A DNA stretch of 64,000 nt from JAKACA01 sp963769255 (GTDB lineage Bacteria; Actinomycetota; Acidimicrobiia; Acidimicrobiales; Bog-793): NCBI GenBank assembly GCA_963769255.1, contig CAVYKV010000001.1:2108001-2172000 (forward strand), written 5' to 3'. The notes beneath the pieces are model-generated. The model worked only from the letters and a program-made list of their open reading frames with translations. It had not been told where the DNA came from and ran no database searches. The translations under genes were made by a program, and so were the position numbers. Each line of letters begins with the position of its first letter. The stretch's first letter is position 1. This document shows positions 25,621 through 33,414 of the stretch, piece after piece.

Positions 25621-26270
25621 AGGCGGGACAGCACCTCCTCGATGACGTCGTCGACGGGGCGACCCGTCGTGTCGACGACGAGGGCGTCCTCGGGCACGAC
25701 GAGAGGGGAGGTCGCCCGGGAGGAGTCGAGCTCGTCCCGCCGGCGCAGCAGGGCAGCCGTCTCGGCGACCTCGACGGGCTGCGGTCCCTCCGCCTCGGAA
25801 GCGAGCTGGCGCACCCGCCGGCGGGCGCGCTCGGTCGGATCGGCCGTGAGATACACCTTCAGCCGGGCGTGGGGGAACACGACGCTGCCGATGTCACGTC
25901 CCTCCACCACGGCGCCGCCCCCACCCTCCGCCCAGGCGCGCTGCCGGGCCACGAGGCTGCGGCGCACCGCCGGATTGGCGGCCACGACCGAGACGGCGGC
26001 GTCCACCTCGGGCGAACGGATGGCCGCCGTCACGTCCTCGCCGTTCACGACGACTGCTCCGTCCATCTCGAGGTCCATGTCCTCGGCAAGCTTGGCGGTC
26101 GCTTCGGTGTCACCGACCGCCCCGGCCCGCAGGGCGAGGACGGTCACGGCCCGGTACATGGCGCCCGTGTCGAGGTGGCGGTAACCCAGCCGTTGCGCCA
26201 CGGCCTGCGCCACGGTCGACTTGCCCGACCCGCCGGGGCCGTCGATGGCGATCACGAGCGGCTCGCTCAT
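25617..26270 (-). CDS. cmk: (d)CMP kinase
   Basis: 217 aa, normal length. P-loop GPGGSGKST at 11-19, substrate segment HLDTGAMYRAV, VVEGRDIGSVVFPHA, and the lid R-rich ARRRVRQL. Phosphorylates CMP and dCMP for nucleotide pools. ATG at 26270 overlaps the prephenate dehydrogenase stop (ATGA); downstream gene overlaps too, so tyrA-cmk-plsC is one translationally coupled unit. Confidence 0.96.
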   Translation of the reverse strand: MSEPLVIAIDGPGGSGKSTVAQAVAQRLGYRHLDTGAMYRAVTVLALRAGAVGDTEATAKLAEDMDLEMDGAVVVNGEDVTAAIRSPEVDAAVSVVAANPAVRRSLVARQRAWAEGGGGAVVEGRDIGSVVFPHARLKVYLTADPTERARRRVRQLASEAEGPQPVEVAETAALLRRRDELDSSRATSPLVVPEDALVVDTTGRPVDDVIEEVLSRL

Positions 26271-27334
26271 GACGATGTCGTCCACGAGACCCGGTACCCA
26301 CGCTCGCGCAGGGGTGCCACGACCGTCTCGGCGAGGGCGGCGTCGACGACGAGGACGAGGACGCCCCGAGGCCCCTCGGCGGAGTGGGCGATCTCGAGGT
26401 CGTAGATGTTGACGCCCAGCTCCCCGGCGAGCGTCGTGACGTCGGCGAGGACGCCGGGCCGGTCGGGAACGAGCACCCTGAGCTCGGCCACCGCCGCGGG
26501 GCGTACGCCGCGGGGTGGGAGGTTCTGACGGGCGCTGCGTGCGCCCTCCAGCAGCAGGGACAGCCCCTCCCGGTCGCCGTCGGCCACGATGCGCCGGACA
26601 TCGCGCAAGCGGTCGATGAGCCGGTCCAGCACCGGGACGATGGCGCCGGCGTTGTCGCGGCAGATGTCCGGCCAGATGGCCGGCGACCCGGCGGCGATGC
26701 GCGTCATGTCGCGGAACCCGCCGGCCGCCAGCCGCATGAGGGCGGCGTGGTCGACGTGCGACTCCCCCGCCAGGCTCATGAGCGTCGCCGAGGTCAGATG
26801 CGGGACGTGGGAGATGACGGCCACGAGCTCGTCGTGCCGCTCGGGAGCCAGGGCCACGACGTCGGCGCCGAGGGAGGCGACGACCGACTGCAGCGTCGTG
26901 AAGGCGCCGGGATCGGTGAGATCGGTCGGCGTCAGCACCCACGTCGCCCCGACGAAGAGCTCTGGGTCGGCCCCCTCGGGGCCTTCCTGCTCGGAGCCCG
27001 CCATGGGGTGCCCGGCGACGAAGCGGGGGTGCTGCAAGGCGGCGACGATGGGCGTCTTCACCCCGGCCACGTCGGTCACGATCAGGTCAGGCCGCTCGGA
27101 GCGGGCGAACAGCTGCTCGGCCACGGACACCACGGCGGAGGCGGGCGTCGCCACGACAGCGAGCTCGGCGCCGGTGTCCCAGCCGACGGTGTCGACGGCG
27201 CCGAGGGTGCGGGCGCGGGCGGCGCGGTCCTCGTCGAGGTCCGATCCGGTCACCTCCCATCCGCGGGACCGCAGGCCGGAGCCGATGGAGGATCCGACGA
27301 GTCCGAGACCGACGATCTGGGCACGAGGAGTCAC
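26267..27334 (-). CDS. tyrA: Prephenate dehydrogenase with C-terminal ACT domain
   Basis: 355 aa. N-terminal Rossmann motif VGLGLVGSSIGSGLRSRGW, then TDVAGVKTPI and the substrate His segment GHPMAGSEQEGPEGA, ISHVPHLTSATLM in the dimer domain. The last about 75 residues (ELRVLVPDRPGVLADVTTLAGELGVNIYDLEI) form an ACT domain, which in such enzymes senses tyrosine. Converts prephenate to 4-hydroxyphenylpyruvate. GTG at 27334 starts at the Rossmann strand. A 100-base gap separates it from rluB upstream. Confidence 0.94.
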   Translation of the reverse strand: MTPRAQIVGLGLVGSSIGSGLRSRGWEVTGSDLDEDRAARARTLGAVDTVGWDTGAELAVVATPASAVVSVAEQLFARSERPDLIVTDVAGVKTPIVAALQHPRFVAGHPMAGSEQEGPEGADPELFVGATWVLTPTDLTDPGAFTTLQSVVASLGADVVALAPERHDELVAVISHVPHLTSATLMSLAGESHVDHAALMRLAAGGFRDMTRIAAGSPAIWPDICRDNAGAIVPVLDRLIDRLRDVRRIVADGDREGLSLLLEGARSARQNLPPRGVRPAAVAELRVLVPDRPGVLADVTTLAGELGVNIYDLEIAHSAEGPRGVLVLVVDAALAETVVAPLRERGYRVSWTTSS

Positions 27335-27434
27335 GGAGGCGACCCCCCCGCCGGCAGCGGCCCCGTGCCCGCCCAGCCCGGGGACGGGCGGCGGCTGGCC
27401 GCGCAAGGAGGGCTGCCGGGCATGGCCGCGGAGC

Positions 27435-28199
27435 CTACCGGCTGGCTCTGGAGCGGTCCCGCCTCGATGCGTCCGGCTCGGAGGCGGCCTCCGAGAGGGC
27501 TCGAACCTCCTCGATGCCGAGGGACCGCCACGCCCCGGGCCGGAGCCGCCGGTCCGCCAGCGGCCCGATGCGCGTGCGCACGAGGCGCACGACGGGGTAG
27601 CCGACGGTCTCGCACATGCGACGGACCTGGCGCTGTCGGCCCTCGTGGATGACGAGCTTGACCACGGTCGGCGCCACGAGGGAAACCTTGGCGGGACTCG
27701 TCGGCCCGTCTTCGAGGACGACGCCCTCTCGCAGCGAGCGCAGGGCGCCTGCGGACGGGTTGCCCCGAACCTCGGCCAGGTACTCCTTCTCGACGCCGTA
27801 ACGCGGGTGAGAGAGCAGCTGGGTGAGGACGCCGTCGTTCGTGAGGACGAGGAGTCCCTCCGTGGCGACGTCGAGACGGCCGACAGGAAACACCCTCGGG
27901 GCGCTCGGCACGAGATCGACGACCGTCGGCCTGCCCTCGGGATCGGAGGCGGTCGTGACGACGCCGACCGGCTTGTTGAGCAGGTAGTAGACGAGGCCTG
28001 GGAGGACGCCCACGGGCACGCCGTCGACGGCGATCTGGTCCTCGGCGACGTCGACACGGCGCCCGAGCTGGGCCGTCTCGCCGTTGACGGTCACCCTTCC
28101 GTCCTCGATGAGGAGGTCGCACAGGCGCCGGCTGCCGAAACCCGCCCGTGCCAACACCTTCTGCAGACGCTCTCCGCCCGGCGTCTCGGCCGGAGTCAT
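27435..28199 (-). CDS. rRNA pseudouridine synthase (RluB/RsuA family)
   Basis: 254 aa. N-terminal S4 RNA-binding domain (ERLQKVLARAGFGSRRLCDLLIEDGRVTVNG), then the catalytic domain with NKPVGVVTT and the aspartate motif VGRLDVATEGLLVLTND, and HEGRQRQVRRMCETVGYPVVRL at the end. Modifies one uridine in rRNA, most likely 23S. ATG at 28199. Lies eight bases after scpB; the scpA-scpB-rluB order is conserved in many Gram-positive genomes. Confidence 0.93.
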   Translation of the reverse strand: MTPAETPGGERLQKVLARAGFGSRRLCDLLIEDGRVTVNGETAQLGRRVDVAEDQIAVDGVPVGVLPGLVYYLLNKPVGVVTTASDPEGRPTVVDLVPSAPRVFPVGRLDVATEGLLVLTNDGVLTQLLSHPRYGVEKEYLAEVRGNPSAGALRSLREGVVLEDGPTSPAKVSLVAPTVVKLVIHEGRQRQVRRMCETVGYPVVRLVRTRIGPLADRRLRPGAWRSLGIEEVRALSEAASEPDASRRDRSRASR

Positions 28200-28207
28200 C
28201 GGCGGCG

Positions 28208-28804
28208 CTAGGTTCCGGCGTCCGGTCGCAGCGCCTGCTCGAGCATCTCGACCGTGGGGGCGCCGGGCACGAACTCCTCCAGCGGGGGCAGGTCGCCGAG
28301 GCCGTCGATGCCGAGGCGCTCGAGAAACGTCTCCGTCGTGCCGAACAACACAGCCTGACCCGGACCGGAGTCCCGACCGACCTCCGCCACGTAACCGCGG
28401 GCCGCCAGCAGGCGGAGGACACCGTCGGCGTTGACGCCACGAATGGCGGACACCTGGGCGCGTGACACGGGCTGCTTGTAGGCGACGACGGCGAGCGTCT
28501 CGAGGGCGGCGGCCGAGAGCTTCGTCGACGTGCCGTCGAGCACGAAGCGCTCCACATAGCCGGCGAGCGATTCGTGGCTCTGCAAGCGGTAGCCGCCCGC
28601 CACACGGGCGAGCTTGAAGCCGCGTCCCTCCCGTTCGTAGCTGGTGGCCAGCCCGGCGCACAGCGCCTCCACGCGCTCGGTGCTCAGCTCGAGCAGCTCG
28701 GCGAGAAGGCCCGGTGCCACCGGCGCCGTCGCCACGGTCAAGACGGCCTCGATGGCCGCCTCGGCGCTGCGGTCGGGCGTGTCCGGCTCGACGTAGTCGC
28801 TCAT
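28208..28804 (-). CDS. scpB: Segregation and condensation protein B
   Basis: 198 aa, tandem winged-helix protein. Recognisable pieces are AAIEAVLTVATAPV, GGYRLQSHES, and the conserved LSAAALETLAVVAYKQPVSRAQV with IRGVNADGVLRLL. Binds ScpA and SMC in chromosome condensation. ATG at 28804 overlaps the scpA stop (ATGA). Confidence 0.94.
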   Translation of the reverse strand: MSDYVEPDTPDRSAEAAIEAVLTVATAPVAPGLLAELLELSTERVEALCAGLATSYEREGRGFKLARVAGGYRLQSHESLAGYVERFVLDGTSTKLSAAALETLAVVAYKQPVSRAQVSAIRGVNADGVLRLLAARGYVAEVGRDSGPGQAVLFGTTETFLERLGIDGLGDLPPLEEFVPGAPTVEMLEQALRPDAGT

Positions 28805-29619
28805 CCGCCGTACTCCATGCCGGCGTCGCCACCGAAGTAGGCGGAGGCGACAAGGTCGTTGAGGCCGCCCCCGTCCTCCTCGCCTCCGACCCAGGAGACG
28901 ACGAGCTCGCCGAACGTGCTCACCTGCTCCAGCTCCACGAGCCCCTGCTTGTAGAGCTCGAGGACGCCGAGGAAGTGCACCACGACCTCGATGCGGGTGA
29001 CGGCGGCGGCCGTGAGCTCCCGGAACGTGACGGGCGATTGCCCCGGAAGGCGCTCCACGAGACGCGCCACGACCTCGGCGACGGTGACCTCGTCGACGAG
29101 CACGTGCTCGACATCGATGACTGGCTCGGGACGCTCTGCCAGAGCCGACTGGGCGGCGCGGCGGAGGTCGGCGGGTGTGATACCGGCGAGGAGGTCGGGG
29201 GCGACCGCTTCGAAGCGCTCGTCCGGGCCGGCGAGCCGCGGATAGGACTTGGAGGCGGCCGCCTCGATCTCGGCCAGGCGCCGTCCCGCCGCCGAGAACG
29301 TGGTGCACTCCACGAGGCGGGCGAGGAGGTAGTCGCGCTCCTCGAGGAGGGCGAGGTCGTCCTCGCTGACGGCCCCGTCCCGGTCCGGCAGGAGGCGCCG
29401 GCTCTTCAGCTCGACGAGGATGGCGGCGATGAGCAGGAATTCGGTCGCCGACTCGAGGTCCAGGCGGTCCATGCGGTCCATGCGGTCGAGCTCGACGAGG
29501 AAGGCGTCGACGATGTCGCAGAGACGGATCTCGTAGAGGTCGACCCGTTGCTCGGTGATGAGGCGGAGCAGGACGTCGAAGGGCCCCTCGTAGACGTCGG
29601 TGTGCACCTCGTAGCCCAC
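28801..29619 (-). CDS. scpA: Segregation and condensation protein A (kleisin)
   Basis: 272 aa. Typical kleisin N-terminus YEGPFDVLLRLITEQRVDLYEIRLCDI, then FLLIAAILVELKSRRLLP; the C-terminal winged helix is in VTFRELTAAAVTRIEVVVHFLGVLELYKQGLVEL. Bridges the SMC heads. A run of MDRMDRMDRLD from a small DNA repeat is unusual but in frame. GTG at 29619. Divergent from trpS, 98 bases apart. Confidence 0.94.
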   Translation of the reverse strand: MGYEVHTDVYEGPFDVLLRLITEQRVDLYEIRLCDIVDAFLVELDRMDRMDRLDLESATEFLLIAAILVELKSRRLLPDRDGAVSEDDLALLEERDYLLARLVECTTFSAAGRRLAEIEAAASKSYPRLAGPDERFEAVAPDLLAGITPADLRRAAQSALAERPEPVIDVEHVLVDEVTVAEVVARLVERLPGQSPVTFRELTAAAVTRIEVVVHFLGVLELYKQGLVELEQVSTFGELVVSWVGGEEDGGGLNDLVASAYFGGDAGMEYGG

Positions 29620-29684
29620 GTGGGCGAGGTTACCGCTGCCCGGCCGGGTTTCCGTGGATGCCTCGGGCCCGCTGTGCTGGGCTT

Positions 29685-29711
29685 TTGTCGTTTGTACTGG
29701 GCTTCTATCAT
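29685..29711 (+). promoter_or_regulatory. Probable leaderless trpS promoter
   Basis: TATCAT at 29706-29711 is a fair -10 element, and the trpS ATG is at 29718, exactly where transcription would start. TTGTCG about 15 bases upstream is a weak -35. There is no Shine-Dalgarno sequence before the ATG, which fits a leaderless mRNA. Confidence 0.45.
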
Positions 29712-29717
29712 TGCCCG

Positions 29718-30710
29718 ATGGCGCGTGTCTTCTCAGGTATCCAGCCGTCCGGTGCCCTCCACGTGGGCAACTACCTGGGGGCCATCCGGCAATGGGCGGA
29801 GGACCAGCACAAGGCCGACAGCATCTTCTGCGTCGTCGACCTGCACGGTCTCACGACCGAGCACGTGCCCGCCGACCTGCGCCGCCGCACGCTCGAGACC
29901 GCCACCGGCCTGCTCGCCGCCGGCCTCGACCCGGACGCCTGCACCCTCTTCGTACAGAGCCACGTGCCCGCCCACACGGGGCTGACGTGGCTCCTCGAGT
30001 CCACGGCGACCGTCGGAGAGCTGCGCCGCATGACGCAGTTCAAGGAGAAAGGTGCAGGTCAGGAGTCCGTCCGCGCCAGCCTCATGACCTACCCCGTCCT
30101 CATGGCGGCCGACATCCTCCTCTACGACACCGACCGCGTTCCCGTCGGCGACGACCAGCGCCAGCATCTCGAGATCGCCCGCGACCTCGCCATCCGCTTC
30201 AACACCCGCTACGGCGACACCTTTGTCGTTCCCGAGTCGGCCATCCCGGCCGTGGGCGCCCGCGTCATGGACCTGCAGCACCCGACGCGGAAGATGTCCA
30301 AGTCGGTCGAGTCGCCCCTCGGCACCGTCAACGCCCTCGACTCGCCCGAGGACATCGTCCTCAAGGTGCGCAAGGCGGTCACCGACACCGTCGGGGTCGT
30401 GCGCTACGACCCGGCGAACCAGCCGGGCCTCGCCAACCTCATCGAGCTGCTCGCCTCCGCCACCCACCGCTCCATCGACGAGGTCGTCGCCTCCTACGAC
30501 CGCTACGGCCCGCTGAAGAACGACGTCGCCGAGGCGCTCGTCGCCGTCCTCGCCCCGGTGAAGGCACGCTACGAGGAGCTTGCCGCCGACCCCGCCGCCG
30601 TCATGAAGGTGCTCGAGGTCGGCGCCGCCAAGGCGTCGGAGATCGCCGCGGTCACGCTGCGGCGGGCCCAAGAGGCCATCGGTTTGCTCCTGCCCGCCGG
30701 GACCGCCTGA
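29718..30710 (+). CDS. trpS: Tryptophanyl-tRNA synthetase
   Basis: 330 aa, class I synthetase of the bacterial short type. The HIGH-like motif is PSGALHVGNYLG (residues 10-21), KMSKS is exact in RKMSKSVESP, and DLHGLTTEH and VGDDQRQHLEIARD line the active site. Charges tRNA-Trp. ATG at 29718, apparently leaderless. Confidence 0.97.
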   Translation: MARVFSGIQPSGALHVGNYLGAIRQWAEDQHKADSIFCVVDLHGLTTEHVPADLRRRTLETATGLLAAGLDPDACTLFVQSHVPAHTGLTWLLESTATVGELRRMTQFKEKGAGQESVRASLMTYPVLMAADILLYDTDRVPVGDDQRQHLEIARDLAIRFNTRYGDTFVVPESAIPAVGARVMDLQHPTRKMSKSVESPLGTVNALDSPEDIVLKVRKAVTDTVGVVRYDPANQPGLANLIELLASATHRSIDEVVASYDRYGPLKNDVAEALVAVLAPVKARYEELAADPAAVMKVLEVGAAKASEIAAVTLRRAQEAIGLLLPAGTA

Positions 30711-30717
30711 GCTCGCC

Positions 30718-31509
30718 TCAGGGGAAGGGCGGCGGCGTCGTCCCGGCGAAGATCTGCACGTACCAAGCCTCGAAATGCCCGAAGAGGGTGTTCATGCCCG
30801 CCCGGTCGTACACCACGACCAAGAGGACGATGATCATGAGGCCGAAGCGGATGCGGTAGTAGCCCGGCAGCAGATCAGCCGGGATGAGCCGCTCCACCAC
30901 GGCCGAGCCGTCGAGCGGTGGGATGGGGATGAGGTTGAAGACGGCCAGGATGATGTTGACGACGCCGAAGTAGAAGGCGAATTGATCGCCGACGCTGAGC
31001 GGGGGTGAATAAATGAGGTCGCCCTGGGCGAACATGCCCGTGTGGAGGAAATGCAGGACGAGGCCTCCGGCGCAGGCGAGGAGGATGTTCGTGACCGGGC
31101 CGGCGAGGCCGACGAGGACCGCCTGGTTGCGGGGGTGCCTCAGGCGCCCGATGTTCACGGGGACCGGCTTGGCGAACCCGAAGGGGATGCCGGTCGTGAG
31201 GGCCATGATGATGGGCAGGATGATCGACCCGAAGGGATCGATGTGACGGAGCGGGTTGAGGGTCAGCCGGCCCGCTCGCTTGGCGGTGTCGTCCCCGCAC
31301 CACAGTGCCACGAGGCCGTGGCTCACCTCGTGACAGACAACCGCCGGGACGAAGCAGGCAAGGACGATCGCCGTGTCCTCGCTGAGGTAATGGCGCTGCA
31401 CGGCCGCCACCCCGGCGAAGACGAGGATGCCGAGGACGGCAAGGCTGATGACGAGGTTCGGCAGCGACAGGTTGGCCCTCGCGGCGTGCCATCGCCGCTG
31501 GAGGTTCAA
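30718..31509 (-). CDS. Site-2 protease family membrane metalloprotease (M50)
   Basis: 263 aa, about six membrane helices. Zinc motif HEVSH in VPAVVCHEVSHGLVA, then the family's TLNPLRHIDPFGSIILP; the third ligand lies in LIPIPPLDGSAVVERL. These short S2P-like rhomboid-sized proteases without PDZ cut substrates within the membrane; targets unknown. The start is probably TTG at 31509, which overlaps the previous stop as TTGA, matching the coupling used throughout the window; longer frames run into the neighbour. Confidence 0.87.
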   Translation of the reverse strand: MNLQRRWHAARANLSLPNLVISLAVLGILVFAGVAAVQRHYLSEDTAIVLACFVPAVVCHEVSHGLVALWCGDDTAKRAGRLTLNPLRHIDPFGSIILPIIMALTTGIPFGFAKPVPVNIGRLRHPRNQAVLVGLAGPVTNILLACAGGLVLHFLHTGMFAQGDLIYSPPLSVGDQFAFYFGVVNIILAVFNLIPIPPLDGSAVVERLIPADLLPGYYRIRFGLMIIVLLVVVYDRAGMNTLFGHFEAWYVQIFAGTTPPPFP

Positions 31510-31847
31510 CGACGAACCGCGGAAGCGCAGTCGATGCAGAGGCGGCTGGCAGGCTTCGCCTCGAGTCGCGCCGGAGCGATGGGCTTCCCGCACCGCTCAC
31601 AGATCCCGTATGTCCCCTCGTCCAGCTTCTTGAGCGCCGCCCGAACCTCGGCGAGGGCGTCCTGCAGCTGCACGGCAAGGGCTTCCGCCTCACCGCGCTC
31701 AGCCGTCACCTGGGAGGAGTCGGCGAAGTTGGGGTCGTACTTCACCCTCCCGGCGTCGCCATAGCCGAGATCCTGCAACTGCTCTTCGAGCGAGGCGCGC
31801 TCGCTCTCGAGCAAGGAGCGGTAGTCGACGGCTGCGTCATGTGACAT
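31506..31847 (-). CDS. TraR/DksA-type C4 zinc finger protein
   Basis: 113 aa. N-terminal coiled-coil pair (SLLESERASLEEQLQDLG, ALAVQLQDALAEVRAALKKLDEGTYG) and a C-terminal zinc finger CERCGKPIAPARLEAKPASRLCIDC. Actinobacterial relatives are small DksA-like proteins that may enter the RNA polymerase secondary channel; the tip acidic pair of true DksA is not obvious. ATG at 31847, eleven bases from xerD. Confidence 0.88.
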   Translation of the reverse strand: MSHDAAVDYRSLLESERASLEEQLQDLGYGDAGRVKYDPNFADSSQVTAERGEAEALAVQLQDALAEVRAALKKLDEGTYGICERCGKPIAPARLEAKPASRLCIDCASAVRR

Positions 31848-31858
31848 CGCCGGACAGA

Positions 31859-32716
31859 CTAGTTGGCCTGCCGTCGACGACGTGCTCTCGGGTGGGCGGC
31901 GTCGTATTCGCGCCGGAGGAGGTCGTTCGAGACCTTCGTATAGATCTGGGTCGTCGTGATGGCGGCATGGCCGAGCAGCTCCTGCACGACGCGGATGTCG
32001 GCGCCGTGCTCGAGCAGATGGGTGGCACAGGAGTGCCGCAGCACGTGCGGCGTCACGCGGTCCTCGAGACGCACCTTCTCGGCCGCCGCCCGCACGACCA
32101 CCCAGACGGCCTGCCGCGACATGCGCCGGCCCCGTGTCGAGATGAGGAGCGACTCCTCGTCGGCCCGCCGTGCCCACCGCTCGGGCGCCATGGCAGGGCG
32201 TCCCAGCGGGCCGAGCCAGTCGTCGATCGCCAGGAGGGCATGGCGTCCGAAGGGCACGATGCGCTCCTTCGATCCCTTGCCGAAGACGCGCGCCATCTGG
32301 GCACTCAGGTCGAGGTCGGAGCGTCGCAGGGCGGCCAGCTCGGAGATGCGCATTCCCGTGGCGTAGAGCAGCTCGAGGATGAGGCGGTCGCGCCGCGCCT
32401 TGGCGTCGTCGCCCGGTACGGCGGACAAGAGGAGCTCCACCTCGGCCTCTGTCAGCGCCTTCGGGATGGGCTGGGGCAGCTTCGGGCCCACGATGCCCTC
32501 CGTGGGATCGGAGGGTGCGCCCCGCTCGTCGACACAGAACCGGTGGACGCCCCGGATGGCGGCCAAGGCGCGGGCGTTGGATGTCGCCCGCCGGCCGGAG
32601 GCCGCGAGGAAGGCGAGGTAGTCCTCGACGACTCGAGGCCCGACCTCACCGAGCGTCACCCCACGGGCGGCGAGGAACTCCTCATAGGCGACGAGATCTC
32701 GGCGGTAGGCCGCCAC
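31859..32716 (-). CDS. xerD: Tyrosine recombinase XerD
   Basis: 285 aa as given. Catalytic residues are all present: R in ATGMRISELAAL, K in FGKGSKERIVP, H-x2-R in TPHVLRHSCATHLLEHGAD, H in ELLGHAAITTTQIYT and the nucleophile Tyr there. Resolves chromosome dimers at dif together with XerC. GTG at 32716 begins inside the core-binding domain; upstream the same frame continues to encode a convincing XerD N-terminus (SRDAEEFLSFLAVERGRAP) for 35 codons without any ATG, GTG or TTG, into the NUDIX gene end. The true start is unresolved. Confidence 0.9.
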   Translation of the reverse strand: MAAYRRDLVAYEEFLAARGVTLGEVGPRVVEDYLAFLAASGRRATSNARALAAIRGVHRFCVDERGAPSDPTEGIVGPKLPQPIPKALTEAEVELLLSAVPGDDAKARRDRLILELLYATGMRISELAALRRSDLDLSAQMARVFGKGSKERIVPFGRHALLAIDDWLGPLGRPAMAPERWARRADEESLLISTRGRRMSRQAVWVVVRAAAEKVRLEDRVTPHVLRHSCATHLLEHGADIRVVQELLGHAAITTTQIYTKVSNDLLRREYDAAHPRARRRRQAN

Positions 32717-32823
32717 GGAGGCCGGGGCCCGGCCGCGCTCGACGGCGAGGAACGAGAGGAACTCCTCGGCATCGCGGCTGAGCGGCCGGCGCCTGCCGGA
32801 TGGCGCCGCCTCGGCGTTGACGG

Positions 32824-33414
32824 TTACGGCGACGGCGTCGGCTCCGGCGCCCAGCCGGCCGCGGCGCGGGCAGCGAACAGTCCGATGATCGACTTGGCGT
32901 CCACGAGCTCGCCGGCCGCCACGAGCTCCTCCAGCTCACCGAAGGCGACGCGCTCGACGACGAGGTTCTCCTCCTCGATGCCGTGTGCCCGCTGCGGGAC
33001 CTCCGTGAGGTGCTCCGCCAGGTAGCAGATCGTCTCCTCGTCGCTGATGCCCGGGGAGTTGTAGAAGCGCGCCACCTCGGTCATCGACCCGGCGGTACGG
33101 CCGATCTCCTCCTCGAGCTCGCGGGCGGCGCAGGCGGCCGGATCCTCCTCCGGCACGTCCCGTTTGCCGGCGGGCAGCTCGAGGAGTGCCGCGTCCACGG
33201 CACCGCGGTACTGGCGGATCATAAGGACGTGGCGGCGGTCCGCCTCGAGGGCGGCGATGCAGACGGCCCCGGGGTGGCGGATGACCTCCCGCTCGAAGGT
33301 GAAACCGTCGGGACCGACGAAGGTCGCCGTCACCACGGAGAAGAAACCCCCGTCGTAGCGGTGGCGCTCCCCGAGATGGCGGAAGGGTGCTTCGGGAACC
33401 TCAGGAGACGGCAT
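32824..33414 (-). CDS. NUDIX hydrolase, ADP-ribose pyrophosphatase type
   Basis: 196 aa. Complete NUDIX box GKRDVPEEDPAACAARELEEEIG near residues 82-104, preceded by RQYRGAVDAALLELPAG, the ADP-ribose pattern. Hydrolyses ADP-ribose or related nucleoside diphosphate sugars. ATG at 33414; the gene overlaps the end of pyrG by 14 bases. Confidence 0.92.
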   Translation of the reverse strand: MPSPEVPEAPFRHLGERHRYDGGFFSVVTATFVGPDGFTFEREVIRHPGAVCIAALEADRRHVLMIRQYRGAVDAALLELPAGKRDVPEEDPAACAARELEEEIGRTAGSMTEVARFYNSPGISDEETICYLAEHLTEVPQRAHGIEEENLVVERVAFGELEELVAAGELVDAKSIIGLFAARAAAGWAPEPTPSP

